A stretch of 64,000 nt of DNA from Rubritalea marina DSM 17716 (GCF_000378105.1 NZ_KB899255.1:94935-158934), one strand, 5' to 3'; counted from the first letter of the stretch, positions 16,917-26,796 are shown. The notes: generated by a model not told the origin, from the sequence alone. Numbers and translations are program-made.

Positions 16917-17348
16917 ATGGATGCATCACAATTGACAGATTCAGAGAAAGAGCAGTTGGCAGCATGGGCTGCCGCTGGGGACCAACTTCAGGAATTGCAG
17001 CAGAAGATCCAGTCGGAGCTGGGTCACAACATCACCTACTTGGACACGCGTTTTTTGGTGCTCGACTTGGGCATTGAATTATTGACTGAAGCGCAGCCGG
17101 AGGAGCAAGCACAAGAGGATTCAGCACCAGTGCGTGTGCCCACGGGCTTTGTCGATGCTAGCGTCGACACGGTGGAGCGCCCAGGAGCGTTGAAGAGTGG
17201 CTCGGTGACCTTTAGTGATGGTGAGCCGGCCGTATGGATTATCGATCAATCTGGGCGCCTGTCCCTAGACCCTGAGACTCCTGGTTATCAGCCGAACGAG
17301 GAAGATATGATTAAGTTTCAGGAAAAGCTTCGCGATCTTCTTACATAG
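16917..17348 (+). CDS. hypothetical acidic protein
   Basis: A 143-residue acidic, soluble protein with no signal peptide or membrane segment; I do not recognise it. The N-terminal 60 residues are predicted helical and could form a coiled coil (SEKEQLAAWAAAGDQLQELQ), followed by a variable acidic linker and a small beta-like segment (SVTFSDGEPAVWIIDQSGRL), ending in a helix. The frame reaches a TTG at 16899, but ATG at 16917 is the likely start. It converges with recG, 36 bp away. Codon use looks like that of its neighbours. Confidence 0.6.
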   Translation: MDASQLTDSEKEQLAAWAAAGDQLQELQQKIQSELGHNITYLDTRFLVLDLGIELLTEAQPEEQAQEDSAPVRVPTGFVDASVDTVERPGALKSGSVTFSDGEPAVWIIDQSGRLSLDPETPGYQPNEEDMIKFQEKLRDLLT

Positions 17349-17384
17349 AAAGAATACGGTATTCTAATTGGTCGTTAGAGTTTG

Positions 17385-19406
17385 CTAGGATCTCAGGGAT
17401 TCTTGAGCTTGGAGGTTTAGCTTGAGCCTGGGGAATTGGCTCAGATTGGGGTCTTTACGCAATGTGATTTTAGCAAGTTCTCCAGCTTGTTGGATCAAGG
17501 CGAGGTCGCTCAGGAATTCTGGGAATTGAAGGTTCGAGAGGCCACTTTGTTGGGTGCTGAGTACATTGCCGGGGCCACGCAGGCGGAGGTCTTCTTCGGC
17601 GATGTGGAATCCGTCGTCACTGTCGGCAAGGATTTGCAATTTTTCGAGCCCATCTGGGCTTTTGCCGTCGCTGTGGAGGATGCAGTAGGACTTGTGCTCA
17701 CCGCGGCCGACTCGTCCTCGTAGTTGGTGAAGTTGCGAGAGACCAAAGCGATCAGCGTAGTAGATGACCATGATATTGGCATTGGGTACGTCGATGCCGA
17801 CCTCGATGACGGTGGTGGCGACGAGCACATCGATGTCGTGCTTGGAGAAGCGCTCCATGACGGCGTCTTTATCTTCGCCACTGAGCTTGCCGTGGAGGAG
17901 CCCTACTTCATGTTTTTTGAAGCGTTTTTGCCATTTTTCGAAGGCGCTGCTTGCGGATTCGATCTTCGTTGTTTCTGAGTCTTCCACGAGTGGGTAGACG
18001 ATGTAGGCTTGGCGTCCTTGCTGGAGGTTTTGCTGGATGAATTTGGTGATGTCGGAGACTTTTGCTTTTGGGCGTAGACCGGTAACGATTTTGCCGCGAT
18101 TGGCTGGGCGCTCAGTGAGCACGGAGACGTCGAGGTCGCCGTAGAGTGTCATGGTGAGGGTGCGTGGGATGGGGGTGGCGGTCATGACCAAGACATCGGG
18201 AGCATTGCCTGCGTTGATGAGTTTGCTGCGTTGCTCCACACCAAACTTGTGTTGTTCGTCGATGATGACGAGCCCCAAGTTTTGCAGATGGTCCTCGGCG
18301 AAGAGAAGGGCGTGGGTGCCGATGAGCAGGCTGCTTTTCGCGTCGTGGTGGTTTGATTTGCGCTGGGATCCCGTGAGGAGTTCGATGTGGATGTCGAGAC
18401 CATCGAGCCACTTGTTGAAAGAGTGATAATGTTGCTCGGCAAGGATCTGAGTAGGCGCCATGAGGGCGACTTGGACACCGCTCTCGATGGCCAAGAGGGC
18501 GGCACACATGGCGACAAAGGTTTTGCCGGCGCCGACATCACCTTGCAGAAGCCGGTGCATCGGGCGTGGACTGCGCATGTCGTGGATGATCTCTTTGACG
18601 CATTGTTTTTGTGAGTTGGTGAGATCGAAAGGCAGCTGGTGGTAGAACTGGGTGAGTAGTTGGGTTTTCTTGCCGAGTGAGTGTCCGGCTTGTTGGGCAT
18701 AGTTCTCCTTGCGCCATTGGACTTGTAGCTGGATCTTAAAGAACTCATCGAGAGCGAAGTGGCGGCGCGCAGTTTTACTGGCAGTCAGGGCCCTGGGGCA
18801 ATGGATGTCTTTGAGTGCTTGGTGGTGGCTGTAGTCTGGGTCGAGGTGATCGAGGCTTGTGAGGCCCGAGGGGTCAATCTGTTCTAGCAGCTGGTAGATG
18901 TGCTCCCGCAGTTTCTTCTGGTGGATGCCGGCAATGTTACGATAGACTGGCACGATGCGGTCGACGTGGATGTGGTTTTGATCGCCTTCTTCGATGATTT
19001 CGAACTCTGGATGATCAATGACGAGACGCCCAGCGTGTTCTTTTACCTTACCGAAGAAGACAATTTCGTGGCCAACCGCGAGCATCTTAGTGATGTAGGG
19101 CATGTTGAACCAACGGAGGGTGATCGAGCCGCCATCGATGCTATTGCTGATGGCTACCTTGACTTCCTGTGGGGCTCGGCGACCATGGAAGCTAGGGTTC
19201 TTGGAGTCGATGACGGTGCCTTGTAGGCAGATTTGGCTTCCGGCGGAATCAATGTTTAGGCCGCCGAATTGGCGTCGGTCTTCGTAGCGCTTGGGGAAGT
19301 GGTGGAGCAATTGATCGACGCTGTGGATTTGCGCGGTGTCGAGCGCGATCAATTCCTTGCTGAGGAACTGGCCGAGGCTTTCGAGGTTCGCACTGACATC
19401 GATCAT
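17385..19406 (-). CDS. recG: ATP-dependent DNA helicase RecG
   Basis: Superfamily 2 helicase that remodels stalled forks and Holliday junctions. The 673-residue chain has the N-terminal wedge OB domain (about 55-160), Walker A LLQGDVGAGKTF (near 285), the VIIDEQHKFGVEQR box (DEQH in place of DEAH, as in RecG), TATPIPRTL (near 415) and the C-terminal helicase domain with the QLRGRVGRG motif VI. Length matches the family. Its start lies 14 bp downstream of the recJ stop, so recJ-recG are probably co-transcribed as a recombination-repair pair. Confidence 0.95.
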   Translation of the reverse strand: MIDVSANLESLGQFLSKELIALDTAQIHSVDQLLHHFPKRYEDRRQFGGLNIDSAGSQICLQGTVIDSKNPSFHGRRAPQEVKVAISNSIDGGSITLRWFNMPYITKMLAVGHEIVFFGKVKEHAGRLVIDHPEFEIIEEGDQNHIHVDRIVPVYRNIAGIHQKKLREHIYQLLEQIDPSGLTSLDHLDPDYSHHQALKDIHCPRALTASKTARRHFALDEFFKIQLQVQWRKENYAQQAGHSLGKKTQLLTQFYHQLPFDLTNSQKQCVKEIIHDMRSPRPMHRLLQGDVGAGKTFVAMCAALLAIESGVQVALMAPTQILAEQHYHSFNKWLDGLDIHIELLTGSQRKSNHHDAKSSLLIGTHALLFAEDHLQNLGLVIIDEQHKFGVEQRSKLINAGNAPDVLVMTATPIPRTLTMTLYGDLDVSVLTERPANRGKIVTGLRPKAKVSDITKFIQQNLQQGRQAYIVYPLVEDSETTKIESASSAFEKWQKRFKKHEVGLLHGKLSGEDKDAVMERFSKHDIDVLVATTVIEVGIDVPNANIMVIYYADRFGLSQLHQLRGRVGRGEHKSYCILHSDGKSPDGLEKLQILADSDDGFHIAEEDLRLRGPGNVLSTQQSGLSNLQFPEFLSDLALIQQAGELAKITLRKDPNLSQFPRLKLNLQAQESLRS

Positions 19407-19420
19407 GGGAAGTGGTGGAA

Positions 19421-21118
19421 TTAGTCAGTGCGGTGGGCGCGCACATCTTGGATAACGATCTGTAGGGTCGTTCTGCCGCGGAAGGTATTGCGGTCGATGG
19501 TGTAGGCGATGTCCCAAGGTGGGTCTGGGAGGTCGCGCTCGCCACCACTGAAGAAGATGGCATCGCGCTCGCTGATGCCTTGGCGGAGGTAGAATTTGAG
19601 GTGATTGTTTTTGAGAACCCGCGGGGCTTCAGTGAGCCAGATGTTGCGGCTCATGAAGACGGGCTGGGGGTTTTGACTGCCGAAGGGTTGGAGTAGGTCG
19701 TAGCTGTCCATGAACTCGAGGGAGAGTTCGTCAAAATTGATTTCACAGTCGACGTGGAGGCGTGGAACACGTTGCTCAGGTTCGCTAGATTTGAGAACGT
19801 AATTGGTGAATTCTTTGCGGAACGCGTCGAGCTGGTTTTCATGGATGCTGAGGCCAGCGGCCATGTCGTGGCCGCCGCCTGCTATCAATTGCTCGGTGCA
19901 GTTCTGGATCGCACCGACGAGCGAGATGCCTTCCACGCTGCGCCCGCTGCCTTTGCCTATGCCTTCTTGGTCTACTGAGATGATGAAGGTTGGCTTGTAA
20001 AACTGGCGCATCAGGCGTGAGGCCACGATGCCTACGACTCCGGGGTGCCAATCGCGTGAGCCAAGTACGATGACTGGGTCATTGGAGGGATCGTGATTGC
20101 GCTCGAGCATTAGCAGTGCTTGGTCACGGATCTGACGCTCGTAGCTCTGGCGTTGGCGGTTGTATTCGTCCAGCTGGTTGGCGATCTCGTGGGCGCTTGA
20201 GAGGTCGCGAGAAAGTAGGAGCGAGAGGGCGTCCTCGGGTTTGTCCATGCGCCCTGCGGCGTTGATGCGTGGGCCGATGCGGAATCCCACATCCATACTG
20301 CTGACGTTGTTGCTAAGGTCTGCTACTTGTTGTAGTGCCTTGAGACCTGGGTGTTGGGTGTTAGGCAGGCGCAGGAGACCATGTCGAACGAGTAGGCGGT
20401 TTTCTTCTACCAAGGGGACAATGTCGGCGATGGTGGCAACGGCTACCATGTCGATGTAGTTTTTGAGGTCGAAGCCTTCCACGCGGCGGCTCTTGAGCAT
20501 TGCGTGCGCCAGCTTGAAGACGACTCCTGCGGCGCAAAGGTAGTGAAAAGAATCTCCCATCTTTGGGTTCACCACGGCGATGCAGTCGGGCTTGCCCTGC
20601 AAGGAGGGCTCGTGGTGGTCGACGACGATGACATCGATGCCCGCTTGTTTGAGTTGGGTGATTTCCGCAACGGATGCGGTGCCACAGTCTACGGTGATGA
20701 TGAGGTCAGGTTTGCGCGGGCCATCGAGTATGGTGGCGATGGCAGCCTCGCTGAGCCCGTAGCCTTCTTTGCTTCTTCTAGGAATGAAGATGTCAGCATC
20801 GATGCCGTAGGCATTGAGGGTTTCACTCATGAGTGCTACCGAGGTCACTCCATCGACGTCGTAGTCACCGTAGACGAGCACATTTTGCTTGTGGTCTGCA
20901 GCATCGAGGATGCGCTCCACGGCAGCTGCCATATCGGGCAAAAGAAAGGGGTCGCTGAGTTCCTTGAGCTTTGGCTGGAGAAAGCTCTGGATCGCTTTTT
21001 TGCCAACGATGTTGCGCTGGCCGAGCAAGGTGAGGAGGATTTTTGGTAAGCCCGGAACTGACGAGTCTTGTTCGGGTGGATCTTGCTTGATGATCCAATG
21101 TACTTTCTCCTGCCGCAT
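19421..21118 (-). CDS. recJ: single-stranded-DNA-specific 5'-3' exonuclease RecJ
   Basis: Mn/Mg-dependent exonuclease of the DHH superfamily, used in recombinational and mismatch repair. The 565-residue protein shows the DHH motifs: VLVYGDYDVDGVTS (near 78), VDCGTA (near 142), VVDHHEPS (near 165), then the DHHA1-type GSGRS block (near 392) and a C-terminal OB domain (about 460-560). The intervening AAGRMDKPEDAL block is also typical. The length is near the E. coli protein. It heads the recJ-recG pair; ATG at 21118 fits. Confidence 0.95.
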   Translation of the reverse strand: MRQEKVHWIIKQDPPEQDSSVPGLPKILLTLLGQRNIVGKKAIQSFLQPKLKELSDPFLLPDMAAAVERILDAADHKQNVLVYGDYDVDGVTSVALMSETLNAYGIDADIFIPRRSKEGYGLSEAAIATILDGPRKPDLIITVDCGTASVAEITQLKQAGIDVIVVDHHEPSLQGKPDCIAVVNPKMGDSFHYLCAAGVVFKLAHAMLKSRRVEGFDLKNYIDMVAVATIADIVPLVEENRLLVRHGLLRLPNTQHPGLKALQQVADLSNNVSSMDVGFRIGPRINAAGRMDKPEDALSLLLSRDLSSAHEIANQLDEYNRQRQSYERQIRDQALLMLERNHDPSNDPVIVLGSRDWHPGVVGIVASRLMRQFYKPTFIISVDQEGIGKGSGRSVEGISLVGAIQNCTEQLIAGGGHDMAAGLSIHENQLDAFRKEFTNYVLKSSEPEQRVPRLHVDCEINFDELSLEFMDSYDLLQPFGSQNPQPVFMSRNIWLTEAPRVLKNNHLKFYLRQGISERDAIFFSGGERDLPDPPWDIAYTIDRNTFRGRTTLQIVIQDVRAHRTD

Positions 21119-21179
21119 CTGTAATGGCTAAGCTACGCAGGCTTGATAGGCATCTCAAGAACTCTTTATGACAAATAAA

Positions 21180-21208
21180 AAGCCCAAGGCTCTAGGAGCC
21201 TTGGGCTT
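21180..21208 (-). terminator. rho-independent terminator of the PVC haem protein gene
   Basis: Perfect 13-bp stem (AAGCCCAAGGCTC with GAGCCTTGGGCTT) around a 3-nt loop; on the minus strand it is followed by TTTATTT. It lies 31 bp after the stop of the gene ending at 21239. Confidence 0.85.
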
Positions 21209-21238
21209 GGTAGAATGCTTGTCCGAGTGTGCTAGAAC

Positions 21239-24200
21239 TTAGTTCTGATGTGGGTGCTTTTTGAGGAGCTCGGCAGCTTGGTAGAGGCCGATGTGTGCTT
21301 TCTCAGCAGCACGCACTGCTTTCACTTGTTCGGCGGTGATCTCTGGAGCGTCGTTGCCAAATGACTGGCGCACGTAGGTGAGCACAGCGGCGGTTTCTTC
21401 GTCGTTGAGCAGGCCTTCAAATGGAGTCATGGCGCCATTGTATGTTTTGCCAGCCACGTCGATTTCACCCATCACACCTTTGAGGGTGATTTTGATTAAG
21501 CGCTCAGGGTCTTCGAGGACCCACTTGGTGCCAGCGAGCGGTGGGAAGCCACCAGCAGGTAGGCCTTTGCCGTCTTTTTGGTGACATGTCTCACAGTGAG
21601 CCTCGCGGTGATACACCTCGCGGCCTTTTTTGAGGAAGGCGATTTTCTTCTTAGACTTGCCGGCTTTCTTCCAAGCAATGACTTCTGGGTCGGCAGCTTT
21701 TTGGGCTTTCACTCCAGTGAGGTCTTCAAGGGCGGCGTCTGTTGGAGACTTCACCCACTTGGCATAGTCTGCGGCATCAGAAGCTTCTGATGCTGCTCTC
21801 GCAGTTTCGATTGCTTTGAGGCCCTGGCCATCTGGCAGCCAAGATGCTGTGTTGGCAGCTTCGAGGCGCACACGTGGGTTCTGATCAGCAGCAGCGGCTT
21901 CGAGAAGCGCAACCGCATTCGGAACGGCATCGAGGTTGTGGCGGAAGCCTTTGATGGCACCAACACGCACGCGTGGTTCCTTGGCCTTGAGGAGTGTCTC
22001 GAGGAGTGCGTTGTCGAAACGATCAACACCCCAGAGTACCCAGAAGGCTTCGAGCAAGTAGCGCTCGTAGTCAGCTTCGCTAGCGTCGAGGCCCTTGATC
22101 CACTTTTGAGTGGCACTTGCTACTTCGTCGGCATCACGACCACGAAGCTCGCGGCGTGTGCGGTAGCGTGTGCGGTACTCGTGAAGCTTGAGGTTCTCGA
22201 GGAGCTCATCGATAGAAGCACCGTCCACCTTCGCCGGTGTCACGAGCGGGCGTGACGGGTAGGTGATGCGGTAGATTCGGCCGTGAACGTGGTCGCGGTG
22301 CGGGTCACGAGCATTGTGCTGCATGTGGCCAATCAGCATGTTGGTCCAGTCGATGAAGTAGAGCGAGCCATCAGGGGCAAACTCGAGATCCACCGGGCGG
22401 AAGTTCTGGATTGATGAGTTCAACAAATCCTGGCGGTACTTGGCGGTGAAGCCAGTGCCATCGTCGAGCACGTCGTGCTGTTTGATGCCTTTGAAGCCGA
22501 TGTTGTTGTTAATCAGTATGTCACCCTGCACTTCGTCTGGGAAGTGGGAGCTGGAGACGAACTCAAGACCGGAGGTTGGGCGCACTTTGTTGTCCTGGAT
22601 CAAGTCCTGGGTCTTCAAGTTACGGCCGTATTTTGGCTTGATCGCGTTGTGACCCATCCAGATCAGCTCAGTGCCTGAGGTGTGGAGGAAGAAGTCCTGT
22701 CCATAGTCATCAAAGGCGATGCCCCATGGGTTTGGAATGCGCACCTGGCTGGTACGTTCGAGCTTCTTCTTGTTAATGTCATAGCGGAAGAATCCACCAT
22801 TCGAACCACGGACGGTACCGTATGCGGTGTCGACATTGGAGTGGAGGAAGATCCCTTCACCCATCATGATTGCACCTGAAGGATCAGCGCAGAATGCGGA
22901 GATCGCGTGGTGGGTGTCATGGTCATCAAACCCGGAGTAGATGATTTCTTTTTCGTCGTATTGGTCGTCGCCATCGGTGTCCTTGAGGAGTACGAGGGAG
23001 TCTGACTGAGAGACGTAAACGCCTTCAGGTGCAAATTCAAAACCAATTGGGATGTGGAGGTCACCTGCGAAGATTGTTTCCTTATCCGCTTTGCCGTCGC
23101 CATCAGTATCTTCGTAGATGGCGAGGGTGTCGCTTGGCTTAGGGTCACCGACTTTCCAGTGTGGGTAGGATGGCATGGAAGCGACCCAGAGGCGTCCTTT
23201 GTTGTCAAAGGAGATCTGTACTGGGTTTGCAAGGTTCTTGAATTCTTTTTCTGAGGCAAAGAGTTCGACCTTGTACCCTTCAGGCACATTAAAGCCTTTG
23301 ATGGCATCTTCACCCGTTTCGTAACCAAAGACACCCGCTTTTTCTTTACCTGGGTGGTAGTTGGTCGGAACTTCGGGAAGTTGGTGTGTGTTGGCATCAG
23401 CTGCAGCAAGGTCGAAGGAGGCTCCCGTGTTGGCAGCCCAGATCGCTTGGTCGCGTACTGCGGTCATTTCACCCGCTTTCTTCAATTCATCAGGGTAGTT
23501 CTGTGGGCCGTATGGCTTGAAGCGACGACCGTAGACGTGCACGCCATTCGGGATTTTGAAGTAGTTGTGCCAGAGGTAGTTTTTCTCCTGAACGGCAGCG
23601 AGGATGGCATCACGTTTGTCTGCAGCGACCTCATCTGCCTTGCCGAAGATAGCATCAGCGAGGTAGGGGGCGATGAGTGTTTGGCCCTGAGCATTGAGGA
23701 GGGCGCCATCGCGAGTAATCGGTGCTTTTTCGTTGGCGATGAGCTGCTGCGTCAGGTCGAAGAGGTCGATGAAGAGCACGCCATTGGCGCTGGCTACTTC
23801 CTTCATTGCTGCTGTGTAGAGCGCGAAGTTCTCATTTTGCTCTTCACCAGCCGGCGTGCCTTGGGTGGCTGAGAGATCCTCAAAAGCGGCAGGTCCTACA
23901 AGCGCGATCTGCGCTGCAGAGCTGCCATTGTATTGTTGTGCCTGGGTGTGTTTGAGGAAAGCATCAAGCTCCGCCTTGAAGCCATCGAGGCCGTCTGCTC
24001 CGTCAAAGGCGGAAGAGAAGCCGAAGGTGGCGATGACGATGTCAGTCTTGAGCTTGGTGAGCCATTGGTCAGGAGTCTCAAAGTGTCCTTTCGGGTTGGT
24101 GTTTACCTGGAGGTCCTTGCGGGCGAGCTCCTTGGCACCGGGGAAGGCGAATTGATCGGCGTATTCACGGCCCGGGTGTGGGCGGAATGCTGGTGTGTTG

Positions 24201-24520
24201 CCTTCGTCACCCATGTTGCGGATCACGAGTTTGGCATTTGGGTAGCGAACTTGGAGTTCGGTTTCGAATGCGCCGAATTTGGCCATCCGTGAAGCGAGGC
24301 CGTCACCCATGAGGGTGATGTGCGCGCCGTCAGCGATCTTGAGTGCTGGGGCGTTTGCCTCAGGCATGGTGATAGAGTATGCTGGGGAAGCTTGCTCATT
24401 CACGTCTGCCTTAGGCTCTGCCGATGCCTGCTCAGATCGGCTACAAGATGTGGTGTACAATGACGCCACAGCTAGCGCAGCCGCTGAGCTAGTGAGAGAA
24501 AATGAAAAGAATTTGTTCAT
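21239..24520 (-). CDS. PVC-type haem-binding lipoprotein with SGNH-like, propeller, HEAT and cytochrome c domains
   Basis: A 1093-residue exported protein of the large 'membrane-bound dehydrogenase' family expanded in Planctomycetes and Verrucomicrobia. Seen in order: signal with lipobox YTTSC (Cys26); an SGNH-hydrolase-like domain (about 68-300) whose block I is GDGLAS, lacking the usual serine after GD; the PVC propeller domain (about 410-745; GFNVPEGYKVELFASE, GRLWVASMPSYPH); a helical HEAT-like region (about 760-920); and a C-terminal monohaem cytochrome c with CETCH (near 978) and a methionine ligand candidate in GAMTPF. Substrate unknown; probably oxidises or binds a carbohydrate. ThuA lies 28 bp upstream. 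Confidence 0.85.
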   Translation of the reverse strand: MNKFFSFSLTSSAAALAVASLYTTSCSRSEQASAEPKADVNEQASPAYSITMPEANAPALKIADGAHITLMGDGLASRMAKFGAFETELQVRYPNAKLVIRNMGDEGNTPAFRPHPGREYADQFAFPGAKELARKDLQVNTNPKGHFETPDQWLTKLKTDIVIATFGFSSAFDGADGLDGFKAELDAFLKHTQAQQYNGSSAAQIALVGPAAFEDLSATQGTPAGEEQNENFALYTAAMKEVASANGVLFIDLFDLTQQLIANEKAPITRDGALLNAQGQTLIAPYLADAIFGKADEVAADKRDAILAAVQEKNYLWHNYFKIPNGVHVYGRRFKPYGPQNYPDELKKAGEMTAVRDQAIWAANTGASFDLAAADANTHQLPEVPTNYHPGKEKAGVFGYETGEDAIKGFNVPEGYKVELFASEKEFKNLANPVQISFDNKGRLWVASMPSYPHWKVGDPKPSDTLAIYEDTDGDGKADKETIFAGDLHIPIGFEFAPEGVYVSQSDSLVLLKDTDGDDQYDEKEIIYSGFDDHDTHHAISAFCADPSGAIMMGEGIFLHSNVDTAYGTVRGSNGGFFRYDINKKKLERTSQVRIPNPWGIAFDDYGQDFFLHTSGTELIWMGHNAIKPKYGRNLKTQDLIQDNKVRPTSGLEFVSSSHFPDEVQGDILINNNIGFKGIKQHDVLDDGTGFTAKYRQDLLNSSIQNFRPVDLEFAPDGSLYFIDWTNMLIGHMQHNARDPHRDHVHGRIYRITYPSRPLVTPAKVDGASIDELLENLKLHEYRTRYRTRRELRGRDADEVASATQKWIKGLDASEADYERYLLEAFWVLWGVDRFDNALLETLLKAKEPRVRVGAIKGFRHNLDAVPNAVALLEAAAADQNPRVRLEAANTASWLPDGQGLKAIETARAASEASDAADYAKWVKSPTDAALEDLTGVKAQKAADPEVIAWKKAGKSKKKIAFLKKGREVYHREAHCETCHQKDGKGLPAGGFPPLAGTKWVLEDPERLIKITLKGVMGEIDVAGKTYNGAMTPFEGLLNDEETAAVLTYVRQSFGNDAPEITAEQVKAVRAAEKAHIGLYQAAELLKKHPHQN

Positions 24521-24547
24521 AGGTGCTAGTAGATGATGGTGGCCACA

Positions 24548-25534
24548 TTACTTCACGAGGAAGTCAGATGGCTTTAGGCCTTCTTTGAAGCCGTTGAATG
24601 CGAATTTGGTTGGTTTCCATGATGCTGGGATAGAAACCTCAGCTTTGGCTGGCACAGGAAGCTCGAGGCCCCAGTAGACGCCATTGATCACAAGACGACG
24701 GAGGTCTTCATCGAGAAGGTCGGTAGCTGCGCCCATGGTGGTCGTGAGCACACGGTTAGGCTTATCGCCTGCGTTCTTGAATTCACGAGTCCAAGCGATT
24801 GGCTGCATTGGGTCGTTCTTGGCAGCAACTGGTGCTGAATCAGCTTCGAGAGTTTCGGTGACTTGGCCACGAAGGAGTACGGTGGATGGCGCGAGTGGAG
24901 CTGCTCCGTAGACGTCAGATGTGCCAAAAATCTCACCGACACCATTGAGTACTGGGTGTTCTGCGTTTGCTTTTTCTACGAGAGAGCGAGTGCCTTCTGT
25001 GCCGTGTTTGCCGTGGTGGCTCACCCATGACTCACCGAGGACTTGGCGACCGAAGCCACCTTCCCAGCCAGTTTCAGGCTTTGCGTTGTAGCTGTACTTT
25101 GCCCACTTGGATTCAGGCTTGAAGTTGAATGCGTGGGTGGAGGTGCGGAGTGCTACGAGTGGTGTGCCGCGGTTGAGAGCAGCTTCGAAGCGTTCCATGG
25201 ATGCGTCGTCCCAGTGGCGGAAGCGGATGCTCATGACGATGGCGTCAGCTTTGTCGAGGGCTTCGGAGTTGGTGAGGTTGCCACCTTGCTTTGGCGCTAC
25301 CTTGCCTTCGTCATCGAGTGAAAAGAGAATGGTGCATTCGAAACCCTGCTTAGCGAGGATGCTGCCGAGCATTGGCATGGCTTCTTCAGAGCGGTATTCC
25401 TCGTCTCCTGAGAGAAGGACAACGTGCTTGCCGTTGGCTTCACCTTGAGCTGGAAGGTGCAGGAAGGTTTCGGCAGCTTGGGAAAGTGTGGTGGTTGCAA
25501 TGCTGAGGGCGGCAAGGGTAATCGAATTTTTCAT
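24548..25534 (-). CDS. exported ThuA-domain protein
   Basis: A 328-residue protein with a signal peptide (MKNSITLAALSIATTTLSQAAE) and a ThuA domain, the class I glutamine-amidotransferase-like fold first linked to trehalose utilisation. Blocks seen: HVVLLSGDEEYRSEEAMPML (about 33-52), ADAIVMSIRFRHWDD and TPLVALRTSTHAFNF. It directly precedes the PVC haem protein gene on the same strand with a 28-bp gap; such pairs recur in PVC bacteria and suggest joint periplasmic sugar or glycan oxidation (inference). The frame extends to 25576, but ATG 25534 begins the signal peptide. Confidence 0.82.
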   Translation of the reverse strand: MKNSITLAALSIATTTLSQAAETFLHLPAQGEANGKHVVLLSGDEEYRSEEAMPMLGSILAKQGFECTILFSLDDEGKVAPKQGGNLTNSEALDKADAIVMSIRFRHWDDASMERFEAALNRGTPLVALRTSTHAFNFKPESKWAKYSYNAKPETGWEGGFGRQVLGESWVSHHGKHGTEGTRSLVEKANAEHPVLNGVGEIFGTSDVYGAAPLAPSTVLLRGQVTETLEADSAPVAAKNDPMQPIAWTREFKNAGDKPNRVLTTTMGAATDLLDEDLRRLVINGVYWGLELPVPAKAEVSIPASWKPTKFAFNGFKEGLKPSDFLVK

Positions 25535-25788
25535 AATTGTGATAATTGGTGGTGAGTACGGGGTGCTGATCAGCATTCTTACAATGCTGTGTCATTGGGA
25601 GTTTCGCAAGTTCTTCGTTTTGGAGGAGGTTGCTATTGGTAGAAAATCAACGCCCCCTCGCTTGAGAGCGAATGGATGGTTGATGTGTTGGGCGTATGCT
25701 GAACCCAGTTGCTTATCAAAATTCGCCACGGTAGGGATCTCTATGTGGACCGTGGATGAGCGAATTATTTTATGATAGATGAACAAAA

Positions 25789-25825
25789 GCGGCCATAGCG
25801 TGAACCAAAATTCAGCTATGGCCGC
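25789..25825 (-). terminator. terminator of the carbohydrate operon
   Basis: Perfect 11-bp stem GCGGCCATAGC / GCTATGGCCGC with a 15-nt loop, followed on the minus strand by TTTTGTTC. It lies 65 bp after the last gene of the operon (stop 25890). The rest of the 355-bp gap from 25535 to 25889 shows no gene. Confidence 0.8.
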
Positions 25826-25889
25826 GAGCCAATGAATTGGCTGCATCTACTAGCTCTCGGCAGAGAGAATGTTCAAATAGATTGTGCGA

Positions 25890-26768
25890 TTAAGCTTCGT
25901 TCTTCTTCGTGTTGAAGAGGTCGAGGCCTTCAGCTGGCTTGAGTCCGTCGTGAACCACTCCTGCAACTGCTGCCATCATGGCTGCTGGAGCTTCGGATTG
26001 GAATACGTTACGGCCCATGTCTACACCTGCTGCACCACACTGGATAGCGTTGTAGCAAAGCTCGAGAGCTTCGAGTTCAGGAAGCTTCTTACCACCTGCG
26101 ATAACCACTGGTACTGGAGTACAAGCTACGACTTTTTCGAAGCCTTCTGTGTAGTATGTCTTAACGATGGATGCGCCGTTTTCAGCACATACGCGTGAAG
26201 CCATTGCGAAGTAGCGTGCGTCACGAGCCATCTTCTTACCAACAGCAGTCACACCCATTACTGGGATGCCGTACTTGGAGCCGATGTCTACGAGGCGTGA
26301 GAAGTTAGCGATTGTTTTGTGCTCAGTTTCGTCTTCACCGACAGAAAGCATTGCTGCCATAGCAGAAACGTTCATGCGGATTGCTTCTTCCTCAGCGATT
26401 AGAACGTTGTGGTTCATTTCTGTGAGGATAGTGGTACCTGTGTCAGTACGAAGACAGACTGGCTTGGAGCAATCTGTTGGGATTGAGGAGCGGATCATGC
26501 CACGTGTGCCCATGATACAATCGGCGTGCTCTACGATTGGAGCGATGTTGAGGTCAACGCGCTCAAGACCAGAAGTTGGTCCCATGAGGAAACCGTGGTC
26601 GAATGCGAGCATTACGGAATTGCCGGACTTCTTGTTGAAGATGCGAGACATGCGGTTCTTGAGGCCCCAGTCTGAGTTGTTGATTCCCTTAAGGTAGAAG
26701 CCTTCTGTGGAGGCTGGTGTGTCGAGACCGAAGCTTGCGCCTTCTCTGATGTCATCTGTATCTGCCAT
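25890..26768 (-). CDS. LsrF/DhnA-type class I aldolase or thiolase
   Basis: A 292-residue TIM-barrel protein of the DeoC/FbaB superfamily, closest by motif to LsrF (the 3-hydroxy-5-phosphonooxypentane-2,4-dione thiolase of autoinducer-2 breakdown) and archaeal-type class I fructose-bisphosphate aldolase. Blocks seen: NKKSGNSVMLAFDHGFLMGP (about 44-63), VKTYYTEGFEKVV with a Schiff-base lysine candidate, PVVIAGGKKLP and GAAGVDMGRNVFQ. It is the last gene of the carbohydrate operon. No other lsr gene is present, so an aldolase step on a phosphorylated keto-sugar made by the adjacent kinase is more likely than AI-2 processing (inference). A GTG at 26801 is an alternative start. Confidence 0.75.
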   Translation of the reverse strand: MADTDDIREGASFGLDTPASTEGFYLKGINNSDWGLKNRMSRIFNKKSGNSVMLAFDHGFLMGPTSGLERVDLNIAPIVEHADCIMGTRGMIRSSIPTDCSKPVCLRTDTGTTILTEMNHNVLIAEEEAIRMNVSAMAAMLSVGEDETEHKTIANFSRLVDIGSKYGIPVMGVTAVGKKMARDARYFAMASRVCAENGASIVKTYYTEGFEKVVACTPVPVVIAGGKKLPELEALELCYNAIQCGAAGVDMGRNVFQSEAPAAMMAAVAGVVHDGLKPAEGLDLFNTKKNEA

Positions 26769-26796
26769 TTTCTTGGTATTGGTTGTGTTTGAGGTT

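Noticed and set aside
25592..25846. 84-codon minus-strand frame between the ThuA and aldolase genes
   Set aside because: It runs through the operon's terminator hairpin and shows no recognisable domain.
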